Assembly: GCF_900157365.1 (NCBI RefSeq)
Contig: NZ_FUEZ01000004.1
Span: forward strand, 3,750,966 to 3,814,965
Origin: Mycobacterium numidiamassiliense
GTDB taxonomy: Bacteria; Actinomycetota; Actinomycetes; Mycobacteriales; Mycobacteriaceae
DNA: 64,000 nucleotides
Direction of reading: 5' to 3'
Every line of letters starts with the position of its first letter. Positions within the stretch are counted from its first letter, which is position 1. The notes below the pieces were generated by a model, which saw nothing but the letters and a program-made list of their open reading frames with translations, was not told the origin of the DNA and did no database searches. Below, in pieces: positions 9,180-18,136 of this stretch. The position numbers and the translations under genes were made by a program.

Positions 9180-10450
9180 CGCTTATCCCGGTCACCCAGG
9201 AGACCGAACCACTTGGCAGCCGTTTCAACGTCTTTGTCACCGCGGCCCGATAGGTTCACCACAATGACCGCGCCGTTCCCCAGCTGCTTGCCCAACTTGA
9301 TGGCGCCGGCCACCGCGTGCGCGGACTCGATCGCCGGAATGATGCCTTCGGTCCTGCACAGCAGCCCGAAGGCGTCCATCGCTTCAGAGTCGGTGATGGG
9401 CTGGTAGTCGGCCCGTCCGGTGTCCTTGAGCCACGCGTGTTCAGGGCCCACCCCCGGATAGTCCAAACCCGCTGAGATCGAATGGGATTCGATCGTCTGG
9501 CCGTCCTCGTCCTGGAGCAGGTAGGAAAACGAGCCCTGGAAGGCGCCCGGCGACCCGCCGGCGAATGTCGCTGCATGCCTGCCCGTCTCGACGCCGTCAC
9601 CCGCCGCCTCGTAGCCGATCAACCGCACACCGGGGTCGTCGATGAAGGCGTGGAAGATTCCGATGGCATTGGATCCACCGCCGACGCAGGCCACGACGGC
9701 GTCGGGTAGCCGGCCCACCCGATCCTGGATCTGCACCCGCGCCTCGAGGCCGATGATTCGCTGAAAATCACGCACCATGGTCGGGAAGGGATGCGGTCCC
9801 GCCGCGGTGCCGAAACAGTAATACGTGTTGTCGGCGTTGGTAACCCAGTCCCGGAACGCCTCGTTGATGGCGTCCTTAAGGGTCTTCGAGCCGCTTTCGA
9901 CCGAGACGACTTCGGCGCCGAGCAGCCGCATCCGTGCCACGTTGAGTGCCTGGCGCGCGGTGTCGACGGCGCCCATGTAGATCACACAGTCCAGGCCGAA
10001 CAACGCGCACGCGGTGGCGGTGGCCACGCCGTGCTGACCGGCGCCGGTTTCGGCGATCACGCGCCGCTTGCCCATTCTCTTGGCCAGCAGAGCCTGACCG
10101 AGCACATTGTTGATCTTGTGAGAACCGGTGTGGTTCAAGTCTTCTCGCTTGAGGAAGATACGCGCCGAGCCGGCGTGCTCACTGAGTCGCGCCGCCTCAT
10201 ACAGCGGGGAGGGCCGACCAGCGTAATTGGCCTGCAGCTCGTCCAACGTGTCCAGGAAATCCGGGTTGACGCGTTCCTTTTCGTAGGCGGCGGTGACCTC
10301 CTCGATCACCGCCATCAACGCCTCGGCGACGTAACGACCGCCCCAACCATGGGGGCCACCGAAATGACCGCCGGCGTCCGGGTCGTGGCGGGTGGGTTCG
10401 GAGATGGCCGCACTCGAAAGCGGAATCTCGGGGTGGGTTAGATCTACCAT
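9176..10450 (-). CDS. trpB: Tryptophan synthase beta subunit
   Basis: PLP enzyme condensing indole with serine. HTGSHKINN carries the PLP lysine, and ETGAGQHG and GGGSNA (phosphate cup) are visible. The ATG at 10450 gives 424 residues; TTG at 10456 and GTG at 10453 are also in frame. The segment GGHFGGPHGWGGRYV marks the conserved N-terminus about 30 residues in, so a later start is possible. Confidence 0.97.
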   Translation of the reverse strand: MVDLTHPEIPLSSAAISEPTRHDPDAGGHFGGPHGWGGRYVAEALMAVIEEVTAAYEKERVNPDFLDTLDELQANYAGRPSPLYEAARLSEHAGSARIFLKREDLNHTGSHKINNVLGQALLAKRMGKRRVIAETGAGQHGVATATACALFGLDCVIYMGAVDTARQALNVARMRLLGAEVVSVESGSKTLKDAINEAFRDWVTNADNTYYCFGTAAGPHPFPTMVRDFQRIIGLEARVQIQDRVGRLPDAVVACVGGGSNAIGIFHAFIDDPGVRLIGYEAAGDGVETGRHAATFAGGSPGAFQGSFSYLLQDEDGQTIESHSISAGLDYPGVGPEHAWLKDTGRADYQPITDSEAMDAFGLLCRTEGIIPAIESAHAVAGAIKLGKQLGNGAVIVVNLSGRGDKDVETAAKWFGLLGDRDKR

Positions 10451-10512
10451 CACCAACAGCTCATCGGGTTCAACGTTTCAGCGCCGGGGCTCGGCTGTGA
10501 CGTCTCCAAGCT

Positions 10513-11331
10513 TTAGCGGGCGGGTTTCGGACAGGACGGATGCGTGCCCGCGGTGACCAGATCGGCGACCGCAGCGCGGGGATCACCACTTTTGACCAGG
10601 CCCTCACCCACCAAGACGGCGTCGGCACCGGCGCCGGCATAGGCCAGCAGGTCCCCGGTATGCCGCACACCGGACTCGGCGATCCTGATGACCTTGCTGG
10701 GCAGGCCGGGCGCGATGCGCGCGAAGCAATCCCTGTCGACATCCAACGTCGTCAGATCGCGGGCGTTGACCCCGATCACGTTGGCACCGGCCTTCAGTGC
10801 CCGATCGGCCTCTTGTTCGGTGTGGACTTCGACGAGGGCCGTCATACCGAGTGACTCCGTGCGGTCCAGCATCGACACCAGTGCCGACTGGTCGAGGGCG
10901 GCGACAATCAGCAGCAGCATGTCGGCGCCGTGTGCACGCGCCTCGTGGATCTGATACGGCTGCACCACAAAGTCTTTGCGTAACACCGGAATCGACACCG
11001 CGGCCCGCACCGCGTCGAGGTCGTCGAGCGAGCCGTGGAAACGACGCTCCTCGGTCAACACGCTGATGACGCGCGCGCCACCGTCTTCGTAGGCTCGGGC
11101 CAGTTTCGCCGGATCGGCAATGGTCGCCAGTGAACCCGCCGACGGGCTGGCGCGCTTGACCTCGGCGATGACGCCGATGCCGGGCTCGCGCAAGGCGGCC
11201 ATCACATCGCGCGGCGGAGGTGCCGCCGCGGCGGCCGCTTTGATCTCGGACAGGCTAATCAGCGCTTCGCGCGCGGCAACGTCGGCCCGGACTCCCTCGA
11301 GGATGGAGTCAAGCACGCTTGCCGGACTCAT
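10513..11331 (-). CDS. trpC: Indole-3-glycerol phosphate synthase
   Basis: Closes the indole ring from CdRP, the step before TrpA/TrpB. VIAEVKRASPSAG holds the catalytic lysine, with VLRKDFVV and GVNARDL further on. The ATG at 11331 gives 272 residues, the H37Rv length; 7 more codons are open upstream. It lies 62 bases before trpB and 102 bases after the Trp-associated membrane protein. No separate trpF occurs in this cluster. Confidence 0.96.
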   Translation of the reverse strand: MSPASVLDSILEGVRADVAAREALISLSEIKAAAAAAPPPRDVMAALREPGIGVIAEVKRASPSAGSLATIADPAKLARAYEDGGARVISVLTEERRFHGSLDDLDAVRAAVSIPVLRKDFVVQPYQIHEARAHGADMLLLIVAALDQSALVSMLDRTESLGMTALVEVHTEQEADRALKAGANVIGVNARDLTTLDVDRDCFARIAPGLPSKVIRIAESGVRHTGDLLAYAGAGADAVLVGEGLVKSGDPRAAVADLVTAGTHPSCPKPAR

Positions 11332-11433
11332 GCCTGTCGTTTCCCTTCCCACTGTTACTTACCGCCACCTAGCCGGTCCCGAGCCGATTTCGACGACGTG
11401 AATGAAGGGTAGCGACCGTCGGCTCGCGGCCCG

Positions 11434-12105
11434 TCACCGACCCTCGGTGTCAGACTCGCGGGGCGTATCGGTTGGGGCCCAGGTTGGGTCACAGCCCCCA
11501 TCAAGCGCGTCCCAGATCGTCCGCTCCGACATGTCTGGTGTCCCCGGCTCCTCCAGCATCGCCCCCGCAGTGCCCTCACGTCTCGCAATTGAGCGACGTG
11601 TCGCCGGGGCGACATATTTTGTCGCGCCGCCGCGCGCCGTCATCGCGGAGCGCATCAGCAAGACCGCGGCGATCAGCGTGCAGGTCGCGGCCAGCACCGT
11701 GGCCACCGCTCCCGAGTACCGCCGTTCGCTTCCCACCAGCGACATCAACGAAATATGCGCAAGATCGGCGCCGCGCACGGCCACGTCCGGCAGCGCCCAC
11801 AGGCTGATGCCCAGATAACCGATCGCGAGGCTGGCCAGCGCCAACAGGGCCGCCAGCACCCGCAGCGGCCACCCGCGCACGGCCAGCGCTGCGACGGCCG
11901 TGGCCAGCAGGAGCAGCGCCAACGGCAACAGCGCCGTCGACCACGACGCGCCGGACAGGACCACCTCCTTCGGCGGACTCAGCCCGTCGAACGATCGGAT
12001 GACGACCCACGGCAGCCGCGACGCCGCCCACAGCGCCCCAGCGCCGGTGACCAGCAGTAACTGCGCTACCCCGATGGTCAGCCGGCCGCGCCGCGCATCA
12101 ACCAT
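11434..12105 (-). CDS. Trp biosynthesis-associated membrane protein (TIGR02234 type)
   Basis: A 223-residue protein with four predicted membrane segments: one near residue 15, two near 60-105 and one near 140-160. A polar C-terminal tail ends in acidic residues. Position between trpE and trpC is the hallmark of this actinobacterial family, whose biochemical role is not known. The ATG overlaps the trpE end by 8 bases. Confidence 0.85.
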   Translation of the reverse strand: MVDARRGRLTIGVAQLLLVTGAGALWAASRLPWVVIRSFDGLSPPKEVVLSGASWSTALLPLALLLLATAVAALAVRGWPLRVLAALLALASLAIGYLGISLWALPDVAVRGADLAHISLMSLVGSERRYSGAVATVLAATCTLIAAVLLMRSAMTARGGATKYVAPATRRSIARREGTAGAMLEEPGTPDMSERTIWDALDGGCDPTWAPTDTPRESDTEGR

Positions 12106-13636
12106 TCCGGCTCACGTCCGGGGGCGTCAACGTCTCGGCCGCAGCGATCGCATTGAGCACCGCGCGCGCCTTGTTGGTCGCCTCGTTGAATTCGTAAGGG
12201 CCGTTGGAATCCGCCACTACCCCACCGCCGGCCTGGACGTACGCGGTGCCGTTGCGCATCAGCGCTGTCCGGATGGCGATGGCGAAGTCGGCATTGCCGG
12301 CGAAGTCGAGGTAGCCGACCACGCCGCCATACAGACCGCGGCGCGTCTTCTCCACCTCTTCGATGAGCTCCATGGCCCGCACCTTCGGGGCACCCGACAG
12401 CGTGCCGGCCGGGAAGCAGGCCGTCACCGCGTCCAGGGCGGTATACCCGTCGCCGAGCATGCCGGTCACCGTCGACACCAGGTGCATCACGTGGCTGTAG
12501 CGCTCGATGTGGCTGTAATCCTCGACGCGCACGGTGCCCGGTCTGCAGACCCGGCCCAGGTCGTTGCGCCCGAGGTCGACCAGCATCAGGTGCTCGGCGC
12601 GTTCCTTCTCGTCGGCGAGCAGCTCCTTTTCCAGCAGCTGATCTTCTTCCTCGCTGTCGCCCCGCCAGCGCGTCCCGGCGATCGGATGCGTCGTCGCCCG
12701 GCGGTCAACGACGGTGACCAGCGCCTCGGGACTGGAACCCACAATCGAAAAGTCAATTGCACCAACATCATTCGGCACTTGCACCAGATACATGTAAGGG
12801 CTGGGGTTGGTTACCCGCAGCATGCGGTAGACGTCGATCGGATCCACCTCGGTGTCCATCTCGAAACGCTGCGAGGGCACCACCTGAAAGGCCTCACCGG
12901 CCGCGATCTGCTCGACCAGGTAGTCGACGATCTTCCCGTATTCCTCGACGCTGCGTTGGGCCCGGTGCCGGGGCTCAGGCCTGCCGAAGGTGGCGACCGT
13001 TGACGGCAGCGGTTGGCCCAGCGCCGCAGTCATCACATCGAGGCGAGCGACCGCGTCGTCGTAGGCCTCGTCGACCCGCTCGTCGGTGCCGTTCCAGTTC
13101 ACCGCGTTGGCGATCAGCGTGATGGTGCCCTCGTGGTGGTCGACCGCGGCCATGTCGGTGGCCAGCAGCAGCACCATGTCGGGCAGCTGCAGGTCGTCGA
13201 CGGCCAGTTCCGGCAGCCGTTCCAGGCGCCGCACCAGGTCGTAGGCGAAGAAGCCGACCAAACCGCCCGACAGCGGCGGAAGTCCCGGCACTTTCGCGGT
13301 GGCCAGTAGCTCGAGGGTGGCGTGCAGCGCCTGCAGGGGGTCGCCGCCCGTGGGCGCATCCTGTGGCACCGCGCCCAGCCATACCGCCTCGCCGTCACGC
13401 ACGGTCAACGCCGACGGCGACCCCGCCCCGATGAACGACCAGCGCGACCAGGATCGCCCGTTCTCCGCGGATTCCAGCAGAAACGTGCCTGGCCTATCGG
13501 CCGCGAGCTTGCGGTATGCCGACAACGGCGTCTCGCTGTCCGCCAAGACCTTACGAGTCACCGGAACGAAACGATGCTCGGCCGCGAGGAGGCGGAATTC
13601 CTCTCGCGAGGTAGTGGCGGCGAGATGAGCGTGCAC
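12098..13636 (-). CDS. trpE: Anthranilate synthase component I
   Basis: Makes anthranilate from chorismate, the first committed step of tryptophan synthesis, with TrpG encoded elsewhere. Residues PLSAYRKLA lie near the Trp feedback site. The C-terminal chorismate-binding domain shows PIAGTRWRG, LGRNDLGRV and FPAGTLSGAPK. The GTG at 13636 is preceded by GAGGATGG and matches the H37Rv N-terminus; an in-frame TTG sits one codon upstream. The leader contains the inverted repeat at 13677-13720. Confidence 0.96.
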   Translation of the reverse strand: MHAHLAATTSREEFRLLAAEHRFVPVTRKVLADSETPLSAYRKLAADRPGTFLLESAENGRSWSRWSFIGAGSPSALTVRDGEAVWLGAVPQDAPTGGDPLQALHATLELLATAKVPGLPPLSGGLVGFFAYDLVRRLERLPELAVDDLQLPDMVLLLATDMAAVDHHEGTITLIANAVNWNGTDERVDEAYDDAVARLDVMTAALGQPLPSTVATFGRPEPRHRAQRSVEEYGKIVDYLVEQIAAGEAFQVVPSQRFEMDTEVDPIDVYRMLRVTNPSPYMYLVQVPNDVGAIDFSIVGSSPEALVTVVDRRATTHPIAGTRWRGDSEEEDQLLEKELLADEKERAEHLMLVDLGRNDLGRVCRPGTVRVEDYSHIERYSHVMHLVSTVTGMLGDGYTALDAVTACFPAGTLSGAPKVRAMELIEEVEKTRRGLYGGVVGYLDFAGNADFAIAIRTALMRNGTAYVQAGGGVVADSNGPYEFNEATNKARAVLNAIAAAETLTPPDVSRNG

Positions 13637-13676
13637 CAAACCATCCTCGCAGATCCAGCAAAAGCCGCCGCGAGAG

Positions 13677-13720
13677 TAACGCCACTGCGACGTGGGCAGC
13701 GGTTTTTCGCAGTGACGTTA
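13677..13720. promoter_or_regulatory. Imperfect 14-bp inverted repeat between trpE and bcp
   Basis: Arms TAACGCCACTGCGA (13677-13690) and TCGCAGTGACGTTA (13707-13720) are reverse complements at 13 of 14 positions, with a 16-base loop. They lie 41 bases upstream of trpE and 41 bases upstream of the divergent peroxiredoxin gene. The element could be a shared operator or an RNA hairpin in either leader. No Trp-rich leader peptide is obvious beside it. Confidence 0.6.
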
Positions 13721-13760
13721 GGCTCGCGGCGCACTGGGACCCGGGCGTAGCCTGACGGCC

Positions 13761-14225
13761 ATGAAAACTGGAGACACCGTCGCCGACTTCGAACTTCCCG
13801 ATCAGAGCGGAACTCCTCGCAAACTGAGCGAGCTGCTTTCCAGCGGACCCGTGGTCCTGTTCTTTTACCCCGCCGCGATGACGCCCGGCTGCACCAAGGA
13901 AGCGTGTCATTTCCGCGACCTCGCCGCCGAATTCGCCGCCGTCGGCGCCAACCGCGTCGGCATCAGCACCGACGCAGTCACCAAGCAGGCGAAATTCGCC
14001 GATCAGCAGAAATTCGACTACCCGCTGCTGTCGGACACCGAGGGCACGGTCGCCACCCAGTTCGGCGTCAAGCGCGGCCTGCTCGGCAAACTGATGCCGG
14101 TCAAGCGCACCACCTTTGTCATCGACACCGATCGCAGGGTGCTCGAGGTGATCGCCAGCGAACTGAGTATGGACACCCACGCCGACAAGGCGCTCGCGGC
14201 GCTACGGGCCCGTTCTTCAGCGTAA
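13761..14225 (+). CDS. bcpB: Peroxiredoxin of the Bcp/PrxQ type
   Basis: A 154-residue thiol peroxidase. The peroxidatic cysteine lies in MTPGCTKEACHFRD (residues 40-53), which also holds a second cysteine five residues later, the PrxQ arrangement. It reduces hydroperoxides using thioredoxin-type donors. The length equals that of H37Rv Rv1608c. It is divergent from trpE and ends 19 bases before the convergent chaA. Confidence 0.93.
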   Translation: MKTGDTVADFELPDQSGTPRKLSELLSSGPVVLFFYPAAMTPGCTKEACHFRDLAAEFAAVGANRVGISTDAVTKQAKFADQQKFDYPLLSDTEGTVATQFGVKRGLLGKLMPVKRTTFVIDTDRRVLEVIASELSMDTHADKALAALRARSSA

Positions 14226-14244
14226 TCGGCTGCGCTGCTTAGCC

Positions 14245-15339
14245 TTACGGAATAATCGTCAGGAATACGTAGGCGGCGAGCAATACCAGATGGACCTCAC
14301 CCTGTAAGCGGGTGGCCCGGCCGGGCACCACGGTGAGCATGCTGATCACCACTGTCGCCGCGAATAGCACCAGCTGGGTGGGGCCAAGGCCGAGGATCAG
14401 CGGTCCGCGGAGCCAGATCGACGCCAGCGCGATACCCGGGATGGTGAGCCCGATGCTGGCCATCGCCGAACCGTAGGCCAGATTCAGGCTCGTCTGGATG
14501 CGCCCCTGCCGGGCGGCGCGCCCGGCCGCGAGCGTCTCCGGTAGCAGCACCAACGAAGCGATCACCACACCGACGAACGAATGCGGAAATCCAGCGGCCG
14601 ACACCAATTTCTCGACGGCCGGCGACTCTTGTTCGGCCAGCCCCACCACCGCGACCAGCGCGGCCATTAGCAGCCCCAGGCTTCGCAGCGCTTGTGCGTT
14701 ACTCGGCGGGTCCGCGTGGATCTCGTCCTCGACAAGGCCTTGCTGACCCTTCTGCGCGACGGGCAGAAAGAAGTCGCGGTGCCGCACGGTTTGGGTGAAA
14801 ACGAACAGCAGGTAGAGCAGCAGCGACGCGACTGCGGCGAACTCCAGCTGGCCCGGCGAGAATTCCGGACCCCGATGGCTGGTGGTGAAGGTGGGTAGCA
14901 CCAGGCTCAGCGTCGCCAGCGTGATGAGAGTGGCCAGCGCCGCACCGCTGCCGCGCGGGTTGAACAGCGTCTCGCCATACCGATGAGAACCCAGCAGCAG
15001 CGACAAGCCGGCAATGCCGTTCGTGCAGATCATCAGCGCGGCGAACGCCGTGTCCCTGGCCAGCGTTTCCGCGCCGGTTCCGCCGGACGCCATCAGTTCC
15101 ACGATCAGCGCCAGCTCGATGACTGTCACCGCGGCGGCAAGCACCAGCGACCCGAACGGCTCGCCGACCCGGTGTGCGACCACCTCCGCGTGGTGGACCG
15201 CGGCCAACACCGCGCCGATGAGAACGACCGCCTCGATGCCGGCTAGTGCCGGCCCGGGCACCGCACCCCAGGTCAGCGCCAGCATGACGAGTGCGACCAG
15301 CGGCACCACCACGTTCCAGGAAACCCGGCTTCTGCGCAT
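14245..15339 (-). CDS. chaA: Ca2+/H+ antiporter of the ChaA/CaCA family
   Basis: A 364-residue membrane protein with about eleven hydrophobic segments. Each half has an acidic alpha-repeat-like motif: AVTVIELALIVE near residue 70 and LVLLPETLAAG near residue 265, as expected for cation/proton antiporters. It probably exports Ca2+ or Na+ in exchange for protons. In H37Rv it directly follows hisI; here a kinase gene is inserted between them. Confidence 0.85.
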   Translation of the reverse strand: MRRSRVSWNVVVPLVALVMLALTWGAVPGPALAGIEAVVLIGAVLAAVHHAEVVAHRVGEPFGSLVLAAAVTVIELALIVELMASGGTGAETLARDTAFAALMICTNGIAGLSLLLGSHRYGETLFNPRGSGAALATLITLATLSLVLPTFTTSHRGPEFSPGQLEFAAVASLLLYLLFVFTQTVRHRDFFLPVAQKGQQGLVEDEIHADPPSNAQALRSLGLLMAALVAVVGLAEQESPAVEKLVSAAGFPHSFVGVVIASLVLLPETLAAGRAARQGRIQTSLNLAYGSAMASIGLTIPGIALASIWLRGPLILGLGPTQLVLFAATVVISMLTVVPGRATRLQGEVHLVLLAAYVFLTIIP

Positions 15340-15467
15340 CGCCCGCCATTCTCATCGAAGTCATCAGCCAGTGCCATCGAGGCGGGCGCGAATCGCGACG
15401 CAGCGCGGCGGCCTCACTGCCCGTGATCGGCCGGCTGCCGGAATCATCGCCTCAGTAGCATGCTCAC

Positions 15468-17009
15468 ATGCCGCAAAGCGAAGGGCTAGCCGAAGGCACG
15501 ACGTTCGCTGGGTACACGATCGTCCGCCGTTTGGGTGTGGGCGGCATGGGTGAGGTGTATCTGGCCCAGCACCCGCGGCTGCCCCGCCGCGATGCGCTGA
15601 AAATCCTGCCCGGCGAACTGACCGACAACCTCGAATTTCGTCAACGCTTCAACCGGGAGGCCGACCTCGCCGGCAGCTTGTACAACGAACACATCGTCGG
15701 CATCCACGACCGCGGCGAATACGAAGGCCAGCTGTGGATCTCGATGGATTACGTGGAGGGCACCGACGCCGCGCGTCTGCAGCGCGAAAGGTTTCCGTCG
15801 GGCATGCCCAAAGCCGATGTCGTCGAGATCATTTCGGCCGTCGCCGACGCACTCGACTACGCCCATTCGCGCGGCCTGCTGCACCGCGACGTCAAACCCG
15901 CCAACATTCTGCTGGGTGAGGCCAATCCGCGACGGCGAATCCTGCTCGCCGACTTCGGCATTGCCCGCGAGCTGGGCGAGGTCAGCGGCCTGACCGCGAC
16001 GAACATGCTGATGGGCACGACCGCATACTGCGCGCCCGAACAATTGCGGGGTTTGGACCTCGACGGGCGGGCCGACCAATACGCCCTGGGATGCACCGCG
16101 TTCAACCTGCTGACCGGAGCGGCACCGTTCCACAGCTCCAACCCGGCGGTGATTATCACTCAGCATTTGTCGGAGCCGCCACCGTCAATCACCCAGCGCA
16201 GACCGGAATTGGCCGAACTCGACGGCGCACTGGCCAAGGCACTCGCCAAGAACCCCGACGACCGCTACCCGACCTGCGCGGACTTCGCCGCCGCACTCGG
16301 CAGCCAGCTGAGCACCGTCGCGGCGCCCCTGGCGGGCCGCACGGACGTCACTACCGTCGCCCACGCGGTCGACCCGACGGAAGTGATCGCGGCCCCACCA
16401 GCCGCACCGGCCACCGCGCCTGCCGCACCCGCCGCCCGCAGTGGCCGGCGAACGGCGATGGCGATCGGCGCGATCGTCGCCGTGGCCCTCCTCGGACTCG
16501 GCGTGCTCGTCGGCGTCCGTCTACTCGGTGAGGATTCGAAGAAATCGGGCAGCGGCGCCGCATCGCACTCGGCCGCGCAGCCCACTGGTCAAGCGCCGCC
16601 CACCGGTCAAGCGCCGCAGGCGATCACGCTGTCCGACCAACTCACCGATCAATCCGGGGTGCTGGGCCGGCTGGAGATCGACGCGGTCAAGCGGTCCCTC
16701 AACAAGCTCTACAACATGCGCGGCACCCGGCTCTGGGTGGTTTACGTCAAGAACTTCGACGGCCTCAAGCCGGGCAAGTGGGCCGAGGACACCATGCGCG
16801 CCAACGGTTTCGGCGACTCCGACGCCATGCTGGCCATCGCCACCGACGAGCCGGCGTACTCATTCCGGGTGCCGAACGCGGTGACGGGCAAAGCGCCCAT
16901 CGACGTCGAGATGATCCGCCGGGACCGCATCGGGCCGGCCGTCTTTCACCGTGAATGGACCCGCGCGGCGATCGCCGCAGCGAACGGTCTGGACGTAGGA
17001 CCCGGCTAG
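15468..17009 (+). CDS. Receptor Ser/Thr protein kinase with extracytoplasmic TPM-like domain
   Basis: A complete Hanks-type kinase: glycine loop LGVGGMGEV (22-30), Lys45 in ALKIL, HRDVKPAN (138-145), DFG (161-163), activation loop with several Thr and APE (188-190). A Pro/Ala-rich juxtamembrane linker and one membrane helix (about 329-352) follow. After a Gly/Ser/Pro-rich spacer, residues about 388 to 512 (LTDQSGVLGRLE, TRLWVVYV, GFGDSDAMLAIA) resemble a TPM domain rather than PASTA repeats. The gene sits between hisI and chaA, which adjoin in H37Rv, and overlaps the hisI stop by 4 bases. The ligand is unknown; the TPM call rests on motif reading. Confidence 0.85.
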   Translation: MPQSEGLAEGTTFAGYTIVRRLGVGGMGEVYLAQHPRLPRRDALKILPGELTDNLEFRQRFNREADLAGSLYNEHIVGIHDRGEYEGQLWISMDYVEGTDAARLQRERFPSGMPKADVVEIISAVADALDYAHSRGLLHRDVKPANILLGEANPRRRILLADFGIARELGEVSGLTATNMLMGTTAYCAPEQLRGLDLDGRADQYALGCTAFNLLTGAAPFHSSNPAVIITQHLSEPPPSITQRRPELAELDGALAKALAKNPDDRYPTCADFAAALGSQLSTVAAPLAGRTDVTTVAHAVDPTEVIAAPPAAPATAPAAPAARSGRRTAMAIGAIVAVALLGLGVLVGVRLLGEDSKKSGSGAASHSAAQPTGQAPPTGQAPQAITLSDQLTDQSGVLGRLEIDAVKRSLNKLYNMRGTRLWVVYVKNFDGLKPGKWAEDTMRANGFGDSDAMLAIATDEPAYSFRVPNAVTGKAPIDVEMIRRDRIGPAVFHREWTRAAIAAANGLDVGPG

Positions 17010-17353
17010 CTCTCTGGCTCCAGCAACACAGCGGTGTCGAAGCAACTGTGGCTGCCGGTGTGGCACGCGGCACCCACCTGGTCGACCGCCAGCAGCACGG
17101 CATCGCCGTCGCAGTCCACCCGCACCGAATGCACATGCTGGGTGTGACCGGACGTCGCGCCCTTGACCCACTGTTCGGAGCGTGACCGCGAATAGTAAGT
17201 GGCCTCACGGGTTTCCAGGGTCCGCGCCAGCGCCGCATCGTCCATCCAGGCGACCATCAGTACGTCGCCGGTGCTGCGTTCCTGCACCACGGCGGTGAAC
17301 AGTCCTTCGGCGTTGCGCTTGAGGCGCGCGGCGATCTCCGGGTCGAGCGTCAT
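17006..17353 (-). CDS. hisI: Phosphoribosyl-AMP cyclohydrolase
   Basis: Opens the purine ring of PR-AMP in histidine synthesis. The 115 residues equal the H37Rv length. VAWMD, TYYSRSRSEQWVKGATSGH and the metal ligands in VDCDGDAVL and ACHTG are visible. There is no fused HisE domain, so PR-ATP pyrophosphatase must be encoded elsewhere. The ATG overlaps the hisF stop (ATGA); this is the last gene of the his run. Confidence 0.96.
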   Translation of the reverse strand: MTLDPEIAARLKRNAEGLFTAVVQERSTGDVLMVAWMDDAALARTLETREATYYSRSRSEQWVKGATSGHTQHVHSVRVDCDGDAVLLAVDQVGAACHTGSHSCFDTAVLLEPES

Positions 17354-18135
17354 CGCACCGTGATCCCTTCTGCAGCCATGGCAGCCTTGACCTGTCCGAT
17401 CGTCAGCTCGCGGAAGTGAAAGACGCTGGCCGCCAGCACCGCATCGGCGCCGGCGGCCACCGCGGGCGCGAAGTGTTCGGCCGCCCCGGCACCGCCGCTC
17501 GCGATCACCGGGACGGTGACCGCGGAGCGGACCGCTCGCAGCATGGCCAGATCGAAGCCGGCTTTGGTGCCGTCGGCGTCCATCGAGTTCAGCAGAATCT
17601 CCCCCACCCCGAGCTCGGCGCCGCGCGCCGCCCACTCGATCGCGTCGATGCCGGTCCCGCGGCGACCGCCGTGGGTGGTGACCTCCCAGCCCGACGGCGT
17701 CGGGGCCGACCCGTCGGGCACCGTGCGGGCATCGACGGACAACACGATGCACTGCGAGCCGAATTGTGTTGCCATCTCCGCCAACAGGTCTGGGCGGGCG
17801 ATGGCGGCGGTGTTGACCGATACCTTGTCGGCCCCCGCCCGCAGCAATGTGTCGACGTCGGCCACGGTTCGCACGCCGCCGCCCACCGTCAGCGGGATGA
17901 ATACCTGCTCGGCGGTGCGGCGGACCACCTCGAGCATGGTGGCCCTGCCCGACGACGACGCGGTCACGTCAAGGAAGGTCAGCTCGTCTGCGCCTTCGGC
18001 GTCGTAGGCCGAAGCGAGCTCGACCGGATCGCCCGCATCGCGCAAGTTCTGGAAGTTGACTCCCTTGACCACCCGCCCGTCATCGACGTCCAGGCAGGGA
18101 ATCACGCGTACGGCAAGGTCGGTACCCGACTCCAT
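17350..18135 (-). CDS. hisF: Imidazole glycerol phosphate synthase cyclase subunit
   Basis: A (beta/alpha)8 barrel that uses ammonia from HisH to make imidazole glycerol phosphate and AICAR from PRFAR. RVIPCLDVDDGRVVKG carries the catalytic Asp near the N-terminus, with LNSMDADGTK and PVIASGGAGA further on. The ATG at 18135 gives 261 residues; it starts one base after the impA stop. Confidence 0.97.
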   Translation of the reverse strand: MESGTDLAVRVIPCLDVDDGRVVKGVNFQNLRDAGDPVELASAYDAEGADELTFLDVTASSSGRATMLEVVRRTAEQVFIPLTVGGGVRTVADVDTLLRAGADKVSVNTAAIARPDLLAEMATQFGSQCIVLSVDARTVPDGSAPTPSGWEVTTHGGRRGTGIDAIEWAARGAELGVGEILLNSMDADGTKAGFDLAMLRAVRSAVTVPVIASGGAGAAEHFAPAVAAGADAVLAASVFHFRELTIGQVKAAMAAEGITVR

Positions 18136-18136
18136 G

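Noticed and set aside
17006..17752. hisI extended to 248 residues
   Set aside because: The upstream part is Arg/Gly-rich shadow of hisF. The ATG at 17353 gives the normal 115 residues.
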